64,000 nucleotides of DNA, taken from contig VZTG01001711.1 of the NCBI GenBank assembly GCA_013397845.1, positions 1 through 64,000 of the forward strand. The letters are read 5' to 3'. The notes beneath the pieces are model-generated. The model was not told the origin of the DNA, did not search any database, and saw only the letters and a list, made by a program, of their open reading frames with translations. Positions 21,686-33,704 of this stretch are shown piece by piece. Each line of letters begins with the position of its first letter. The first letter of the stretch is position 1. A program made the translations under genes and the position numbers. This DNA is from Melanocharis versteri (Eukaryota > Chordata > Aves > Passeriformes > Melanocharitidae).

Positions 21686-23140
21686 TATCCCGTGTGGAGC
21701 ACGAGCAGCCCTTGGCGAGGATGTTCGTGATGTTCTTGTCCTGTTTGTGCAGCTATTTCTCTCCCAGGGTTGGTGCAGCTCAGCTGAGAGCACTGCCAAG
21801 CTGGGAGAAAGCTTTTCCTCTGTTCAGCAGAAGCATCATTTAAAATAAGCATAGTTACATTTTGTTTTAATCAGAATCACTTTGAAATTCAGGCCAAGTA
21901 TCCAAGTTAGATTTTAAATTTTAAATAATTTCTGGCAGCAGTTGTGATACAAAGCTTCTTTTGGGATGTAAATGTGTGTGAGTGAAAGCTTTCCTGGGTG
22001 CTTAATCAGCTTGTAAATGATTGATTTGTCTTCCAGCTGAGGAACATTTAAGGGCTGAATTCTGTTGTGATGTGGAAAGAAATTGCCTTTCTAGGATTAT
22101 AAATCCATTGTGCAGACACTTTTTGTATTTTTCAAGTGTGGATGTGCATCCTGTTGGGAGATAATCACACTGAAGATCTGCAAGTGCCACTGACTACAGC
22201 CAATAGTTGTTTAAATAATGATGTAAATATCCATCATTAGATGAAAGGGGCCCTTTGAGGAGAGCACACTCGAATAAAAGCTTGGTGCTTGCTCCTTCTC
22301 TCTTTCCTGAGGGATCTTTGTCAGCCTTGCAGAGGATAATGAAAAAAACCAGAACAACAAAATATTTATATACGTTCAGATGATGTAGAAGATAATTTAA
22401 GGTCATTTTCATGCAAGTAAAAAAGTATTTAAGGTAGCTTTATTAATAAAAATAACCTGACTGTCACCCTTTTATCTAAATTTTATTTTATGTATCAGGT
22501 CTTTGCTGGGAATGTCACATCTCTGGCAGATTCAGCTTTTCACAGAGGTTTCACTGATGGAGGTTGGATTGTTCTGGGATTGATCCCCCATAGGGAAGAA
22601 TTTAGAGGTTAAACATCAGTGCTGGCCTCTCCAGCATGTCCCAAGTGAGTCATAAACGGGATGTGCGCTCAGTTTGGAATTCCCTGGAAAGCAGCACTCA
22701 CGTCACTCAATAATAATGTGGCCACCAAAGCTTTATTTTTGAGTAAAACCCTCAGTGCCACATTGTGGGGTGCGTATGGGCCAAAAAGGGGAGTGGTGCC
22801 TCTGCTGATAATAACGGGTGAGCTGGAGAGGCAGAAAAAGCGAGATGAGCTGAGTTCACTGGGAAAAGTCTGGGGAATGCTTGGGATGAGGGGATGGGAC
22901 CGTTTTATCCTTGCTGCCACATCTTCCTCAGCTGGAACCAGCGAAGAGCTCGGTGTGGTGACCGAGGAGCGGCCGCCTCATCCCGGTGACACCCGTGGTG
23001 CTGCTTCCAGCACCTGAGAGCAGACATCTCTGCAGGTAACTCTCTGAAAGGGGCTAAATTCCTTGAGTGAAAGGCGTTTCAAAAGGCAAACGGGCTTCAG
23101 ATTCCTTCTGGTGTCCTGCTGTTGGCTGAGTGTTTACGTG

Positions 23141-23252
23141 GGGCAGGTTGGGCTTGGAGTAACCTGGGATAGTGGAAGGTGGAAAGAAGGGGTGGCAAAA
23201 GGTGGGTTTTAAGGTCCTTTCCAACCCAAAACCATTCTGGGATTCTCTGTTT
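23141..23252 (+). mobile_element. CR1 LINE 3' fragment
   Basis: GGGCTTGGAGTAACCTGGGA through CCAACCCAAAACCATTCTGG is a sense CR1 terminus. Confidence 0.85.
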
Positions 23253-23495
23253 GGGTTTTTTGTTTGGTTTGATTTCCTTTTTTTTTGTTTTGTTCTGTTT
23301 TGGTTTTTTGTTCCATTTGTTTTGTTGTATTTTTTTGTTGTTGTTTTGGGTTTGGGTGTTTTTGGGTTTTTGTAGGTTTTTGTGTTTGTTTTTTGTTTTC
23401 TTTTTTGGTTTTTTTTTTGGTGGGTTTTTCGGTTTTGTTGGTTTTGTTTTGCAGTGGGTTTTTTGTTTGCATTTGTTTTTTTTTTAATAGAACTG
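23253..23495 (+). repeat. T/G-rich low-complexity tract
   Basis: About 240 bases consist almost only of T and G (TTTTTGTTTT- and GGTTTT-like runs). It is flanked on the left by a sense CR1 end and on the right by an antisense CR1 piece. Confidence 0.85.
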
Positions 23496-23501
23496 TTTCT
23501 T

Positions 23502-23580
23502 AGGTTGCTCAGAGCCCAATCCAACTTCACCTTGAACACTACCAGGGATGGGGAGTCCACATCCTCTGTGGGCAAAACCA
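23502..23580 (-). mobile_element. CR1 LINE internal fragment
   Basis: GGTTGCTCAGAGCCCAATCC, AACTTCACCTTGAACACTAC and CAGGGATGGGGAGTCCACAT are antisense CR1 landmarks. Confidence 0.75.
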
Positions 23581-25534
23581 CTTTTTTATACAGAGTGTGG
23601 TGTTTTTCTATGACAATTGCACTGCCCTCAGTGGAAAAGGAGTTGTAAAATGTCTATTTCTACCAGCGTGATTTTTTTTTTTTTGCTTCCTGTAGGAAAT
23701 AAACTTGGAGCTCTCTTCTGTGAGAGACCTGTAGGCAGTTTTGGAGTGTGGTGTAGAGCAGGTGCAGAGCTTTATTCACTGTGTAGTTATTGAAGGTTTA
23801 ATTTAAAAAAGGAAGGATTGGCCCAGCAGAACCGAACGGGTTTTGCCATCAGAGCCGTATTTTTACTGAAAATCTGATTTTGGCAGAGTCCCTTGAGGCT
23901 TCAGTGAGTCAGGCTTAGAGTTCCACCATCCCAAAATTCAGGAAATGGGGTTTTGTTTCCTTCATTTAATGGGGTTTTTTTTTAAGTCTAGTTCTTAATG
24001 CCAGAAAATGCTGCTCAGGTGCAGCTCTGAAAGATTTGGGGATTACTGCTGGGAAGCACAGGAAGGATTTGGGGTCAGCAGCTCCTCAGCTGTTTTGAAA
24101 CGGGCAAAAATCCGTAATGGGACGTGCAAATCTCTCCCCTCTTCAAACCTCTCCAGGCATCCTGACAAAATGTTTGGGATATAAAGGGATAAATACAGCA
24201 GGAATTTTAAAATGTAGGTGTTTTATCAGCAGCATAGAAAAAGGTTTAACGTTAACAGCAGAGAAACTCGGAAAAGAGTAAAATAAAAAGCAACATTTAT
24301 AAGGTTTTTTTGGAAGCCTTGGCAAGATGTGTCACTTCAGCCTTGTTGTTGCTTGTTCAAAAATTTTTTTGTCCTGAAATTCTGAAAAAAAGCTGCATTT
24401 TAAGAAAAATTAATCCAGTTGGGAATTGAAGAAAAAATAACCCAGTGCCTCTGTTCTTTTTAAAATCAATGTAATACTTAATTTCCATCTATATATTAAT
24501 TTTCTGTGTCCTCCGTGACTTTCTCAATTAACATTGCCACATATACGAAGCCTTTTTAGGGGAATGTGTTCCCTTATGTTAGAAGTGCCTTAGGGATCTT
24601 CTTGTGAGGTTTAACTCAGAATTAGGTGCCCTTTCCCGTCAGAATTAGATGTGGCAGGAAAAGATATCTCATTTTCTGTGGTTTGCGAGTGAAATTTTTA
24701 TTAGCATTTATTTTTATTTAATTTTATTTTTCTGACAGTGTTAGATTGGGAGACAAAGCATTAGCGTTTTTTAGTTGTAAAAACTGAGCAAACATACTGA
24801 GGAGAAATTAATGGTGTCAGCTTTTCAATTCTTGCGCAGTATCACATGGGGAAAAAATCAAATTAAATTCTCCCACAGAGAGAAGCAGGAATAATTTTTT
24901 TTACAAAAACCTGCCTTTTTATGCAAAAAAAAAAAAAAATCTCATACTTCAGAGGAATATTGAAATAAGACGTAATGCCTCAGGCCTTGCTAGTTATTAT
25001 AATTCAAATAATTTAAATTGATTTCTTGGAGAAAACCCAAACAGAGCTGAAGAGTTTCGGTGCCTGTAAACTCTGGTTAATTCCATTTGGCATCCTTTTA
25101 TTTCTAACTGAAGCGTTCAGATGAGCAGGTTTGGAGCTCGAAGATGAGGTTTTCAAGTGCAAGGAAAGGTTTTTCTCTGTTTTAAAACTGCATGAGTTTC
25201 TGTTTGGAGCACATCTTCCTGATGTTTGTTGTGGGGAGAAAACATGCTTGTGGAAAAGCTCTCAGTTTTTATTTCAAAGAGGAAGGGACTGGTGTTGTGC
25301 CTGGTGACATTTTATTTGTCTTCATCCAAATTCAGCTTTTTTCCAAGCCTTTCACCATTCTCTCTATAAACTTTATTAGCTCATCATTTTTAGATGCTCC
25401 TTTATTTTAAAACCCATGACACTTTGTAGTTCCTGAGAAGGTTAATAACTCCTTGGTACCGGAGGTGTTTCTCTTTTTTTTAATTTGTAATGACTTTTAG
25501 GGGTATCTCAGACAATTCACCTCATGTCAGGAGA

Positions 25535-25785
25535 ATTAGGGCAAAAAAAGGAGAGAAGGAGGCTCGGGGGGATCTTCTGGCTCTGCACAACTCCTTGAAA
25601 GGAGGGGGCAGCCAGGGGGGATCAGGCTCTGCTCCCAGGGAACAGGGACAGGAGGAGAGGGAACGGCCTCAAGTTGTGCCATGAGAGGTTTGGATTGGAT
25701 ATTGGGGAAAATCTCTTCCCTGAAAGTGTTGCCAAGCCCTGGCACAGGCTGCCCAGGGCAGTGGTGGAGTCACTCTGTGATTCTG
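25535..25785 (+). mobile_element. CR1 LINE fragment
   Basis: It has CTCAAGTTGTGCCATGAGAG, GGTTTGGATTGGATATTGGG and CCCTGGCACAGGCTGCCCAG, a sense CR1 of a different subfamily, truncated near GGAGTCACTCTGTGATTCTG. Confidence 0.85.
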
Positions 25786-25806
25786 GTACGTACAGGTGGT
25801 CCCTTA

Positions 25807-25824
25807 CAAAAAAAAAAAAAAAAA
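25807..25824 (+). repeat. A homopolymer
   Basis: An uninterrupted run of about 18 A follows a CR1 fragment by about 20 bases. Confidence 0.8.
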
Positions 25825-26398
25825 CAAGGTGGAGATCGTGAAGTCTCTGAGATCTTCCTCAAAGTCACCAAGGTGTTAAAGGAAAGGCCCTGCTCGTTTA
25901 ATCCCGTAAAAATCCACCTCGTGCCTCTGGCAATTGCACAGTGCAGGGAAATGCAAGCAAGGTGGTTCCGTGGGAAGCTGGGGAACAGTGGATGTGCTTT
26001 GGTTTGCTCCAAACAGACTCTGATTTATTCCAAGTTACAGGTTGGGGATTCCTTGAGGTCTGTTGATGTCCGGTTCGTGGAGCAGTACAAACGATCCTGT
26101 TCAGAAATCAAATCCTGCTGATTCAAAGGTGTGCTGAGAGCTGCTGCCAGCACACCCTGGGCACATTCCTGTGTCTTTGGGAAGGCTCTCCAAGTCCTGC
26201 AGCTAAAGCTTTAAACCACCTTCAGAAAAGAGGGAAGAACGAGCACAATGGGCAGTGTTGTTAAGAGGGGATGAGTTTTTCACAGAGATAACCCTGAATA
26301 AAGTCCCTCAGCCAATGCAGAGAGTTCAGGTAACGCCTTAAATCTTTTTTCTCATCAATCCTATTATTTTATTATTAATTTTGATCCACCCTGGGTGA

Positions 26399-26604
26399 TA
26401 GAATCACAGAGTAGTTTGGGCTGTGGGGGACCTTAAAGCCCATCCAGTGCCACCCCCTGCCATGGGCAGGGACATCTCCAATTATCCCAGGATGCTCCAA
26501 ACCCCAATGTCCAACCTGGCCTTGGACACTTCCTGGGGAATGGAACATGACAGTCTTTAAGGTCTCTTCCAGCCCAAACCATTCGGGAATTTTATGGCTC
26601 TCTT
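26399..26604 (-). mobile_element. Chimeric CR1: antisense piece joined to a sense end
   Basis: 26399-26535 is antisense (AGAATCACAGAGTAGTTTGG, CCATGGGCAGGGACATCTCC). From about 26536 the sequence switches to a sense terminus (GTCTTTAAGGTCTCTTCCAG, CCCAAACCATTCGGGAATT). Confidence 0.75.
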
Positions 26605-27139
26605 CAAGCCCTGCTTTCAAATTCTCAGCTAAAACTCCCTTCTGCTGCCCTGGTAGTGGTTCTGTGCCCTGAAAAGTGATTTAACACCACCTATCTTCAG
26701 AGCCTTGGACTATGCAGCACCTTATCTGCTTTGTTTATTGCCAAAAATAAGCGTATCTTGCAGTTCACTCCTGATATTTGCACAGAGCTGAAGTGGTTGT
26801 GGGGGACCCTGCTGGGCTCTGTTGTAGCTCTTCGACCATTAGCAGAAATTAGTTTTAAATTTAAAATACTCTGATTGCCAATAATAATTGGGCGTGAAAT
26901 TGTTTTTAAAAAAACTGGAAATTTTACTCGTAAATGTAGAAATTACGATCTCGAGCCCCTGAGATGTGATGGATTTGCAGCTCAGGTGATTTTTGCACAC
27001 AGCTTGTATTCATGAGGCAAAAAGCTGGGGAAATAGATAATCTATATAAAGTTAAGGGGAAGGTACACACTTGGGAAATTAACTTGCTGCTGGTTTGCCA
27101 TTGTAACAGCTCCTGCCTGGGAGGTTATAAATAAACCTA

Positions 27140-27790
27140 CTATTGATCTGATGCCTTTGGGAAAGAATTCCTGTCCAGTGTGCCACGCTGATAAGCCGGC
27201 AGCCGCCCGTTCCCGAGTCCCCATGTCACGTTTATCTCTTGGCTTTGGGATGGACCCTTGAGGAACGGTTCTGACCCGCCTTGTCCCCTCAGCCTGCCCC
27301 TCACGCCCAAACACACCTTTCTGATGGGGTTTTTGCCCCCTCCTGTAGCTGGGCTGTCCCAGCGAGTCCCTGAAACGCTGCCCTTTCGCCCCTGTCCCGC
27401 AGGAAATTTAATCTCCCTGGTAAATGACACCCAGAGCTATTTTGGAGCTGGGCTGCGGAGGGAGAGCGAAGCGCGTCAGTGATTTGGCTGGAGGAGGACA
27501 ACCCAGAGGAGGGTGGGGAAGGGGGGGTGGCACAGCCTAACCCTGGGCAGCGGAGCCACCGCCGGGGGACTTGGGGGGACCTTCTGCCGCACGTCCCTGC
27601 CATCGCTGGGGTTTCTGTTTTATTTTCCTGGAGGGGAAAGGGGGGGGGAACCCAAGCCAACATGGTGTCCCCATGTCCTCTGTTCCCCTCTTCCCTCTTC
27701 CCCCTCCTTTCATCTCAGTAGGAATCGGCTGCTTCTTGCCCTGCCCAGAGCTTTGTCCTCCTCAGGCTCAGACAAGACTCCAGGTAAGAC
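27140..27790. promoter_or_regulatory. GC- and G-run-rich patch, possible promoter region
   Basis: Base composition shifts to high GC with several CpGs (for example GCCGGCAGCCGCCCG near 27,196 and GGAGAGCGAAGCGCG near 27,461) and G runs at 27511-27530, 27564-27579 and 27630-27649. It lies about 9 kb upstream of the first OBSCN coding exon, whose acceptor shows that an upstream non-coding exon exists. A role as the OBSCN 5' exon or promoter is only an inference. Confidence 0.22.
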
Positions 27791-28344
27791 CGAAACCTTC
27801 AGCTAAGGAGAGGCGGATTTGGGGATGCTGGTGTCCAGCAGGAAGTGGAGAAGGTTGTTGGTAGCTGAGGGAGGGGTGAGGTTGTTTCTGTGCCGTGCCA
27901 GAGGATGCTTTGCTTTGTGAAACATTTTTGGGGATGGAGCTGAAGGTGCAGGTAGTAAATCCATCCTTCCTTTGCTCTGGGCCAAATGTGGATTTGTTCT
28001 GCTTAACTACTTCTGAGCGAAGGTCAGCCTCCAGAGGAGAGAAGAAAAGTGAAGAGAAACAGGTTTAGAGCCTTTGACTCAACTTGATACACTTTGTCCC
28101 CAGATTTGAGACAGCACTGGGCATGGAGAGCCTGGGAAACACACGGAGAGGTGGCAGAAAGGAACGTTTTGAAAAGTTTTATTTCCAGGGCATATTCTCA
28201 GTGCAGCTTTTCTCTTCGGCCAGGACTTTTTTTCCCTCTGAGCTCCTCTCCAGTGTCAATACAGATTCGCTCTGCAACCCCCCACCCTCCTCCCGTTTCT
28301 CCAAATGGCTCTGAGGGGAGACGGGCAGAGATGGAGCTCGACAG

Positions 28345-28525
28345 CTGAGGCTATTTTGGGCCCTACAGCTCAATGGGGTGGAGTGACTCTAATGACAATG
28401 ACGTCCACTTGTTAAAATACAAGGGCTTAGGTCGGAGCCGCAGCTGATTGTCACCAAGGGAATTCTTTGTCCATATGGGAGCTGTGATCCCGCAACTCCC
28501 TCGCGTAGGAAATCACGTGGGCTAA
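28345..28525. promoter_or_regulatory. E-box-rich patch, possible muscle enhancer
   Basis: Within 180 bases there is a CArG-like GCTATTTTGG near 28,349, TGACGTCC near 28,398, and E-boxes CACTTG (about 28,405), CAGCTG (28,441), CATATG (about 28,472) and CACGTG (about 28,514). The sequence is not a known repeat. Chance occurrence cannot be excluded. Confidence 0.2.
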
Positions 28526-30835
28526 ACCAGGAGCATTTCTAGCTTTGCAAGTCTGTTTTTTTTTTCTGGGATTCTGCCGCAGATGCGTCTCTCCGGGGCT
28601 GTGTATAGAGCAAAATGCAGTTGGGTGAAATTTGTGATGAAATTTCTAGACTTGCATTGCTCCTTTTCTGTCTCCTGGGTGGAAATCTCAGAATTTGTGT
28701 CTTTTCTCTCCATTTGTCTCATTTATTCTCAGCCTCACAGAACAGGAGTGGGCATCACAGTGTGCCCCAGACCTCCCTGGTGCTTTGGCCTTTTCCTATT
28801 GTCAGAGCAGCCTCGGGAGGCTCAGAAAAATCGAAGGAAAAGTAGCTGCCATGGAGTCTTGAGGGGCTGCTCTGTGCAGTTTTAGGCCTCTGGAATTTTC
28901 GGGGGTGGTTTTGTAGCTCCATCAAGGGTGGAACGTGAAGTGAAGTCCCCTTGTTGCAGTAAAACCCAAGGAGGATGAAATCCCTTCCCCGCACGGAGTT
29001 TCTTGGAGCTGTTGGTGTGTTGATGGAAAATGGTTTCTGAGAGTGGGATGAGTTTTTTAAGATCGGTCTGTCTCTGTAGGGAGGAAAGATAAATATTTAT
29101 AACCATATAAATCATCGAAGTGGCTTGAATCTCTCATGGTTTTTATGAAGTGTGTGCTGCTAACATGGCTGGAAGGTGATCTGACCCTCTTGCACAAACC
29201 ACGTGATTTGTTCTTGTTCCTCGTTGGATTTTTCTAAATGGTTGAACCCTTGTTTGCTGCCAGTCATTGGGAGCATCCAGGTTATTGATAAGGGATTAAC
29301 AGGGGAGCATGAGGTGATGCAGGTCCCTCTTGAGGCACTGGGTGCATGTTTAGCCCTACCCTGAAGGTCAGAATTGTCCCGAGCTTCTCCTTTCCCCTGA
29401 GGGCTGCTCACCGTGTTTAACACCGTGTCAGCCCCTGACCTGCCATGAACTTTCCATCAACATCTCCTGTGGGTTTTGGCTTAGGATGGAGGCCGTGGAT
29501 GGGAGGGAATGCAGACAAGCCTTGCTCTGAGTTGAGTTAGAAGCTCCTTGCAAGAGGCGTCGTGATCTGCAGGCTCTCTGTGTCCGACATCTCCAGTGAC
29601 GGATCCACCACAGAAACCTCTCCCATCTGCTCATCCAGTGACCTTTGGCCATGCCAAAATCGGTTCTCCCTCACTGAAGTGGAATTCAGAGTAGCCCAGG
29701 CTAAGCCCCGAGCCCAGCTCCTCAGCCCCAGATACCGTTCCTGCTCCGGTGGAACGGGATGAATCCCGCCTCCCTGGATTAGAGCGCTGGCGCAAATCCG
29801 TGCTGAGCCCCGATTTAGGGGTGCAGTGGGCAGGGAGCACTGGGTGTGCTGGTGTGCATTTCACCCTCCGAGCTCCCTGTCTGGTGTGGCGGCCCTCAGG
29901 CACCCACCAGGGCCCGGCTGATGTCACCCAGCCCGCAGCTGACGCCGAACACTTGTGCTATTCCAAAGTTGTCCGTTCCCCCTGGAAGCGAGAGGGCAGC
30001 CGGGTTACTGCTGTTTTCCCTCAGCAGGATTTTAAACATCAAAGGAAACCCAAGCTTCCCATTTGACAACTCATCGACTTCCCTTCCCACCCACAGATTC
30101 CATTTCCTGATGTTTTTAGATGGAACAATACAAGCAGATAAGTCGTGTAAACTACAGTAATACCGGCGCTGCCTTGATTTTTATCTGGAGCTTCTGTTTC
30201 AGTGATGTTCTTTGAAAGCTCAGGATTCAGAGACAGGAGGTTCCCTGTAAATCCTGCCTTTCCTGTCAGGAAAAGGAGTGAGAGGATTTGAATTTAGCAT
30301 TGCAGAGGAAGTTCAGGAAACATCAATGCTAAAGGCAAGAAAAATACCTCAAATCAATATATTTTTGGCTTGGTCAAAGAAAGGGTGAAAAAGGATTGAG
30401 AAAATGAGCAAACAGGGACATGATGGGCCTTAATGTGGTTTTGAGAGAAACTCTGTTCTTCTGATCTGTGTTTGGACCTTGGTGATCTCCTAGGTTTAAT
30501 TATGTCCCCAGAGTCTCCAATTTTGCTACTCGTGGCCACCTTTGTCTCGGGAATATTTTATAGGATGGATTGCACGGTGCTTTTTTTCTCTTTGCCCTGA
30601 GTCCTGGTGGATGGGATTCTCTTTCTAGTCCTTGAACGGAAAGGCTTAGACAGAGAATAACCTGTTGCCCCTGTCCTCTCTCACACAAAGAGCTTCATCA
30701 CAGGCTGCTGACAGCTTGGGGGACAATTTACCGTGGGGGGCACCTCTGCCTTCTCAGAGGTTGTTGAAAGCTTTCCAGGTGCAGATCATCATTGATGAAG
30801 CAACGTGAAACCAGCCCATCAGCCAGCACAGCAAA

Positions 30836-31228
30836 GAGAATCCCTGGAGGTTGGGATGGAGCCAGGCTGGGAGAGCTGAGGGTGTCCAGCCTGGAGGAGA
30901 GAAGGCTCCAGGGAGAGCTCAGAGCCCCTTCCAGGGCCTAAAGGGGCTCCAGGAGAGCTGGAGAGGGAATTTGGACAAGGGATGGAGGGACAGGACACAG
31001 GGAGTGGCTTCCCACTGACAGAGGGCAGGGTTGGGTTGAATATTAGGAAGAAATTCTTCCCTGTGAGGATGGGGAGGCCCTGGCTCGGGTTGCCCAGAGA
31101 AGCTGTGGCTGATCCATCCCTGGAAGTGTCCAAGGCCAGGTTGGACGGGGCTTGGAGCACCCTGTGACAGTGGAACTGGATTATCTTTGAGGTCCCTTCC
31201 AACCCAAGCCATTCTGGGATTCTGTGGC
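30836..31228 (+). mobile_element. CR1 LINE 3' fragment, about 390 bases
   Basis: The longest CR1 here. It runs from CTGAGGGTGTCCAGCCTGGA through TGAATATTAGGAAGAAATTC to CCAACCCAAGCCATTCTGGG. Confidence 0.92.
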
Positions 31229-32877
31229 ACCACCATCCCGGCTCCTGACGAGTTCCACTTCTGAGTACTCCAGAAAGAACTGGGCAAGTCTCTGGTTGTT
31301 CCCACTGCAAGGAGCTCATTCCCTTGTCCATGGGATGCAGGTGCTGGGCAGACACTGACAGTGGTGGGGACAGGAGTGGGCAGGAGGCCTGGACCAGCTG
31401 CATGGCCGAGTGTTGGCTCCAGGGCAGTGATTTATTTGCATTTTCTGACAGCTCTGTGCAGTTCTGCCTCCTCCCCCAAGCACAACCCAGGGAAAATCCA
31501 AATGAATAAAGACAGAAGCAAAATTATAAGTGCCGCCAGTTTGCCTTTGGCGTGCTCAGAAATACCCCAGATGGGAATGTGATCTCTGCTGCAAATGATT
31601 AATCACAGAGGGATTACATGGGGAAATATGACACTGGCAAATGTCTGAGATTTATTGGAAAGGGCATTTGCATTGACTAGGTTTATTCATGCTTTGTTGC
31701 TGGTCCTGTCGCTTCCAAGGGAGCTGTCCTGGCACTTGCAGAGAGTTACTATTTTTTTTTCTAAAGTTTCAGAGTTACTGGGTTTTTCTAAAGTTTGAAT
31801 GAATATGTAAATAATCTCAATCAGAGTAATTATTGAATAAGCTGATTGACAAGTTACACAGCAGAAATATTAAATCTTCTCCTTTCAGCATGTTCACAAG
31901 CCTGTCCTCTCCTTGCTCCTAAATCTATTTATCATCATAATCCAGTGTGATGCATTTTATCGCATTTGAAATTATAAAATGTAATTTATCTCGTGCAGCC
32001 TGTCTAACCTGTTAGATGTGTTAGATACACACACAGCCTCATCCTTGCTGCAGGTTAGGATTTCACTCCTTTTACTGGATTTCATGCTCTCCATACCCAT
32101 GAAACAAGTTTTTCTCTCCCTTTCTCAGACAGGGACTTAAGATACAAAGATTTGAGTGTTTTTCTCAAAATTATAACTGTAAGCCAGCGGCAGAGCAAGG
32201 AGTTAACCCTGTTTTTTTTCCCATGTTACAAAAATATCTAAAATAATCATGAGCACGAACTGTTTTCACTGATCCCTGGATTTTCTTCTGCCTCCTGGCC
32301 ATTCATAATGGTGTGAAACCTTGGGGTGTGAGGGCACATGGTGAAAGCTGCTGGAGGTGTAGGTAAGAGCAGGGGATGTGGGGTTTTCACCCTGCTCTAG
32401 GAGCTCTGTGGATGCAGAATCTTGAATTGGATGGAGAGGAGTGAGCTGCAAACACCAGATGGGTGTTGGAGAGCCATGGAAGAGGGAGGCTGCACCTTGA
32501 GGCCACTGGGAAGAGGCATCTTGGATGGATTTGCTGCACCGGTTTGGTTCAGGAGCGAAATCAACAGGCATCTGGTGCAGGAGCTTCCCAGTTTTTTTGC
32601 TGTTCCTGGCTATCAGAGGTACCAGGGAGCAGCTGGGGTGCGTTTGGTCGGGCACAGCTTAGCCCAGAAGGGCAGCAGGGAGAGAAGGACGCACTTTAGG
32701 AGGTGAGCAGCATTCCTGCTCCTGTAAGAGCCAGGCTTTGAGAGCCCTCACCGCGCTCCAACAGAGCAGAGCACGGAAAGGTGTCCTGGTGATGGAAACA
32801 GCAAGCAGGTGGGTTGAGGGAAGCCCTTGGTTGCTGAGAGGTCCCTGGGCGTGACGCCTTCTTTTTGGCTCTAGAAT
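31229..32877. other. Intergenic sequence
   Basis: No gene, known repeat or structured element recognised. Confidence 0.5.
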
Positions 32878-33704
32878 TAAGAGCTAGACATGGTTAAGGG
32901 ATAAAGGGTTTTTTATCCCGGTATTTAATAAGGATTTTTATGGTGTAACAAGTTGTTAAGGTGGAATATGTCAAAACATATACACACGGTAGGTAGCTGT
33001 GGACACTGAAAGCTTGGTGGCAGAGAGATTTTTCAGTGTCTGCCTGTGTCCGTGAGCATTCTCACTTTCTCACGGAGCTAGCTGCAAAACAGCTAGCGAG
33101 CTTTTGTAAATAATTCTTCTCTCTTGCACCTGTGAGGTGTTTTTGCAGCTTGTTATTATCAGTCTGAAGGATTGTTTAGGAAATGTGTGTTTTTAGGATC
33201 TAGCCAATAGCCCTGGTGGGTGGTCAGCTAAGATCCAATGACTTTCTACAACCTAGGGTATAAAATCCTTCTGTATATAAATAAATAAAGGCATTTCTAT
33301 CTAGTTACTCCTGAGTACAGTTCTCACCTTCCTCCCCGGGCTGTGTCTGGATTGCGACAGATAGTCTATATAACTTTATAGATTTTTTAAATTAGCATAT
33401 CTAACAAAGATGTCTTAATGAGAGGTTTGAATAGGATGATTTTTTAATTTTAAAGTGTTTTTTTTAGATGGCTTTAATTTTAGTTTATATGATATGTTTT
33501 AGAGAGGGTTTTGGTTTTTTTAAAGATAGTGTAAGGTTTTCTGGTTTTTTTATTGTGAGGTTTTTAGGATGTTTGGTCTTCCGGTTTAGTGGACTATCAG
33601 GACTATGTTAAGATATTAGGCTTAAAGGATTATAAGTATGTATGTTAAGGGTACTAAGAATATGTAAAAGGTATATAAAAAGGCAAAAAATGATTATGGC
33701 ATCA
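32878..33704 (-). mobile_element. Older solo LTR-like element, interrupted
   Basis: Segments 32878-32997 and 33360-33704 align in order with 45946-46444. Shared landmarks are GGTTAA near the left end, a TTTATAGA region, ATGTTTGGTCT, GACTATGTTAAGAT-like and TATGGCATCA at the right end. Read on the - strand the element starts TGATGCC, as avian ERV LTRs often do. A second LTR splits it. No coding sequence is present. Confidence 0.7.
32998..33359 (+). mobile_element. Younger solo LTR inserted in the older one
   Basis: The 362-base segment starts TGTGGACACTG and ends GGATTGCGACA (TG..CA). It has a TATAAAA box at 33259, an AATAAA signal at 33284-33289 and a short U5-like end. It has no counterpart in the second copy of the host element at 45946. 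The flanks GGTAGC and GATAGT (4 of 6 matching, both differences transitions) may be an aged 6-base target duplication. Confidence 0.78.

Larger units (their letters stand above)
20594..26398. other. Intergenic sequence with CR1 fragments
   Basis: Outside the listed CR1 pieces and the T/G tract, the only notable spot is 22,780-23,037. It is more GC-rich, open in one frame to 23,017 and followed by a CAG/GTAAC donor-like site at 23,037. It could be an untranslated exon, but nothing supports a product. Confidence 0.45.
26605..30835. other. Intergenic sequence around the GC-rich patch
   Basis: Apart from the two candidate regulatory patches I recognise no gene or repeat. A moderately GC-rich interval at 29,560-30,065 is open in several frames without known similarity. 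Confidence 0.45.

Noticed and set aside
23172..23648. Several overlapping open frames rich in Phe/Gly or Lys/Thr on both strands
   Set aside because: They come from the T/G-rich tract, where stop codons are rare by composition.
28583..28885. Open frame of 100 codons
   Set aside because: No domain, no splice partners, and composition like the surrounding non-coding sequence.
29562..29762. Ser-rich open frame after an acceptor-like TGATCTGCAG
   Set aside because: No donor with matching phase, no recognised domain and no linked exon.
30819..31403. Minus-strand open frame of 194 codons
   Set aside because: It is mostly the reverse complement of a CR1 fragment and shows no protein similarity.
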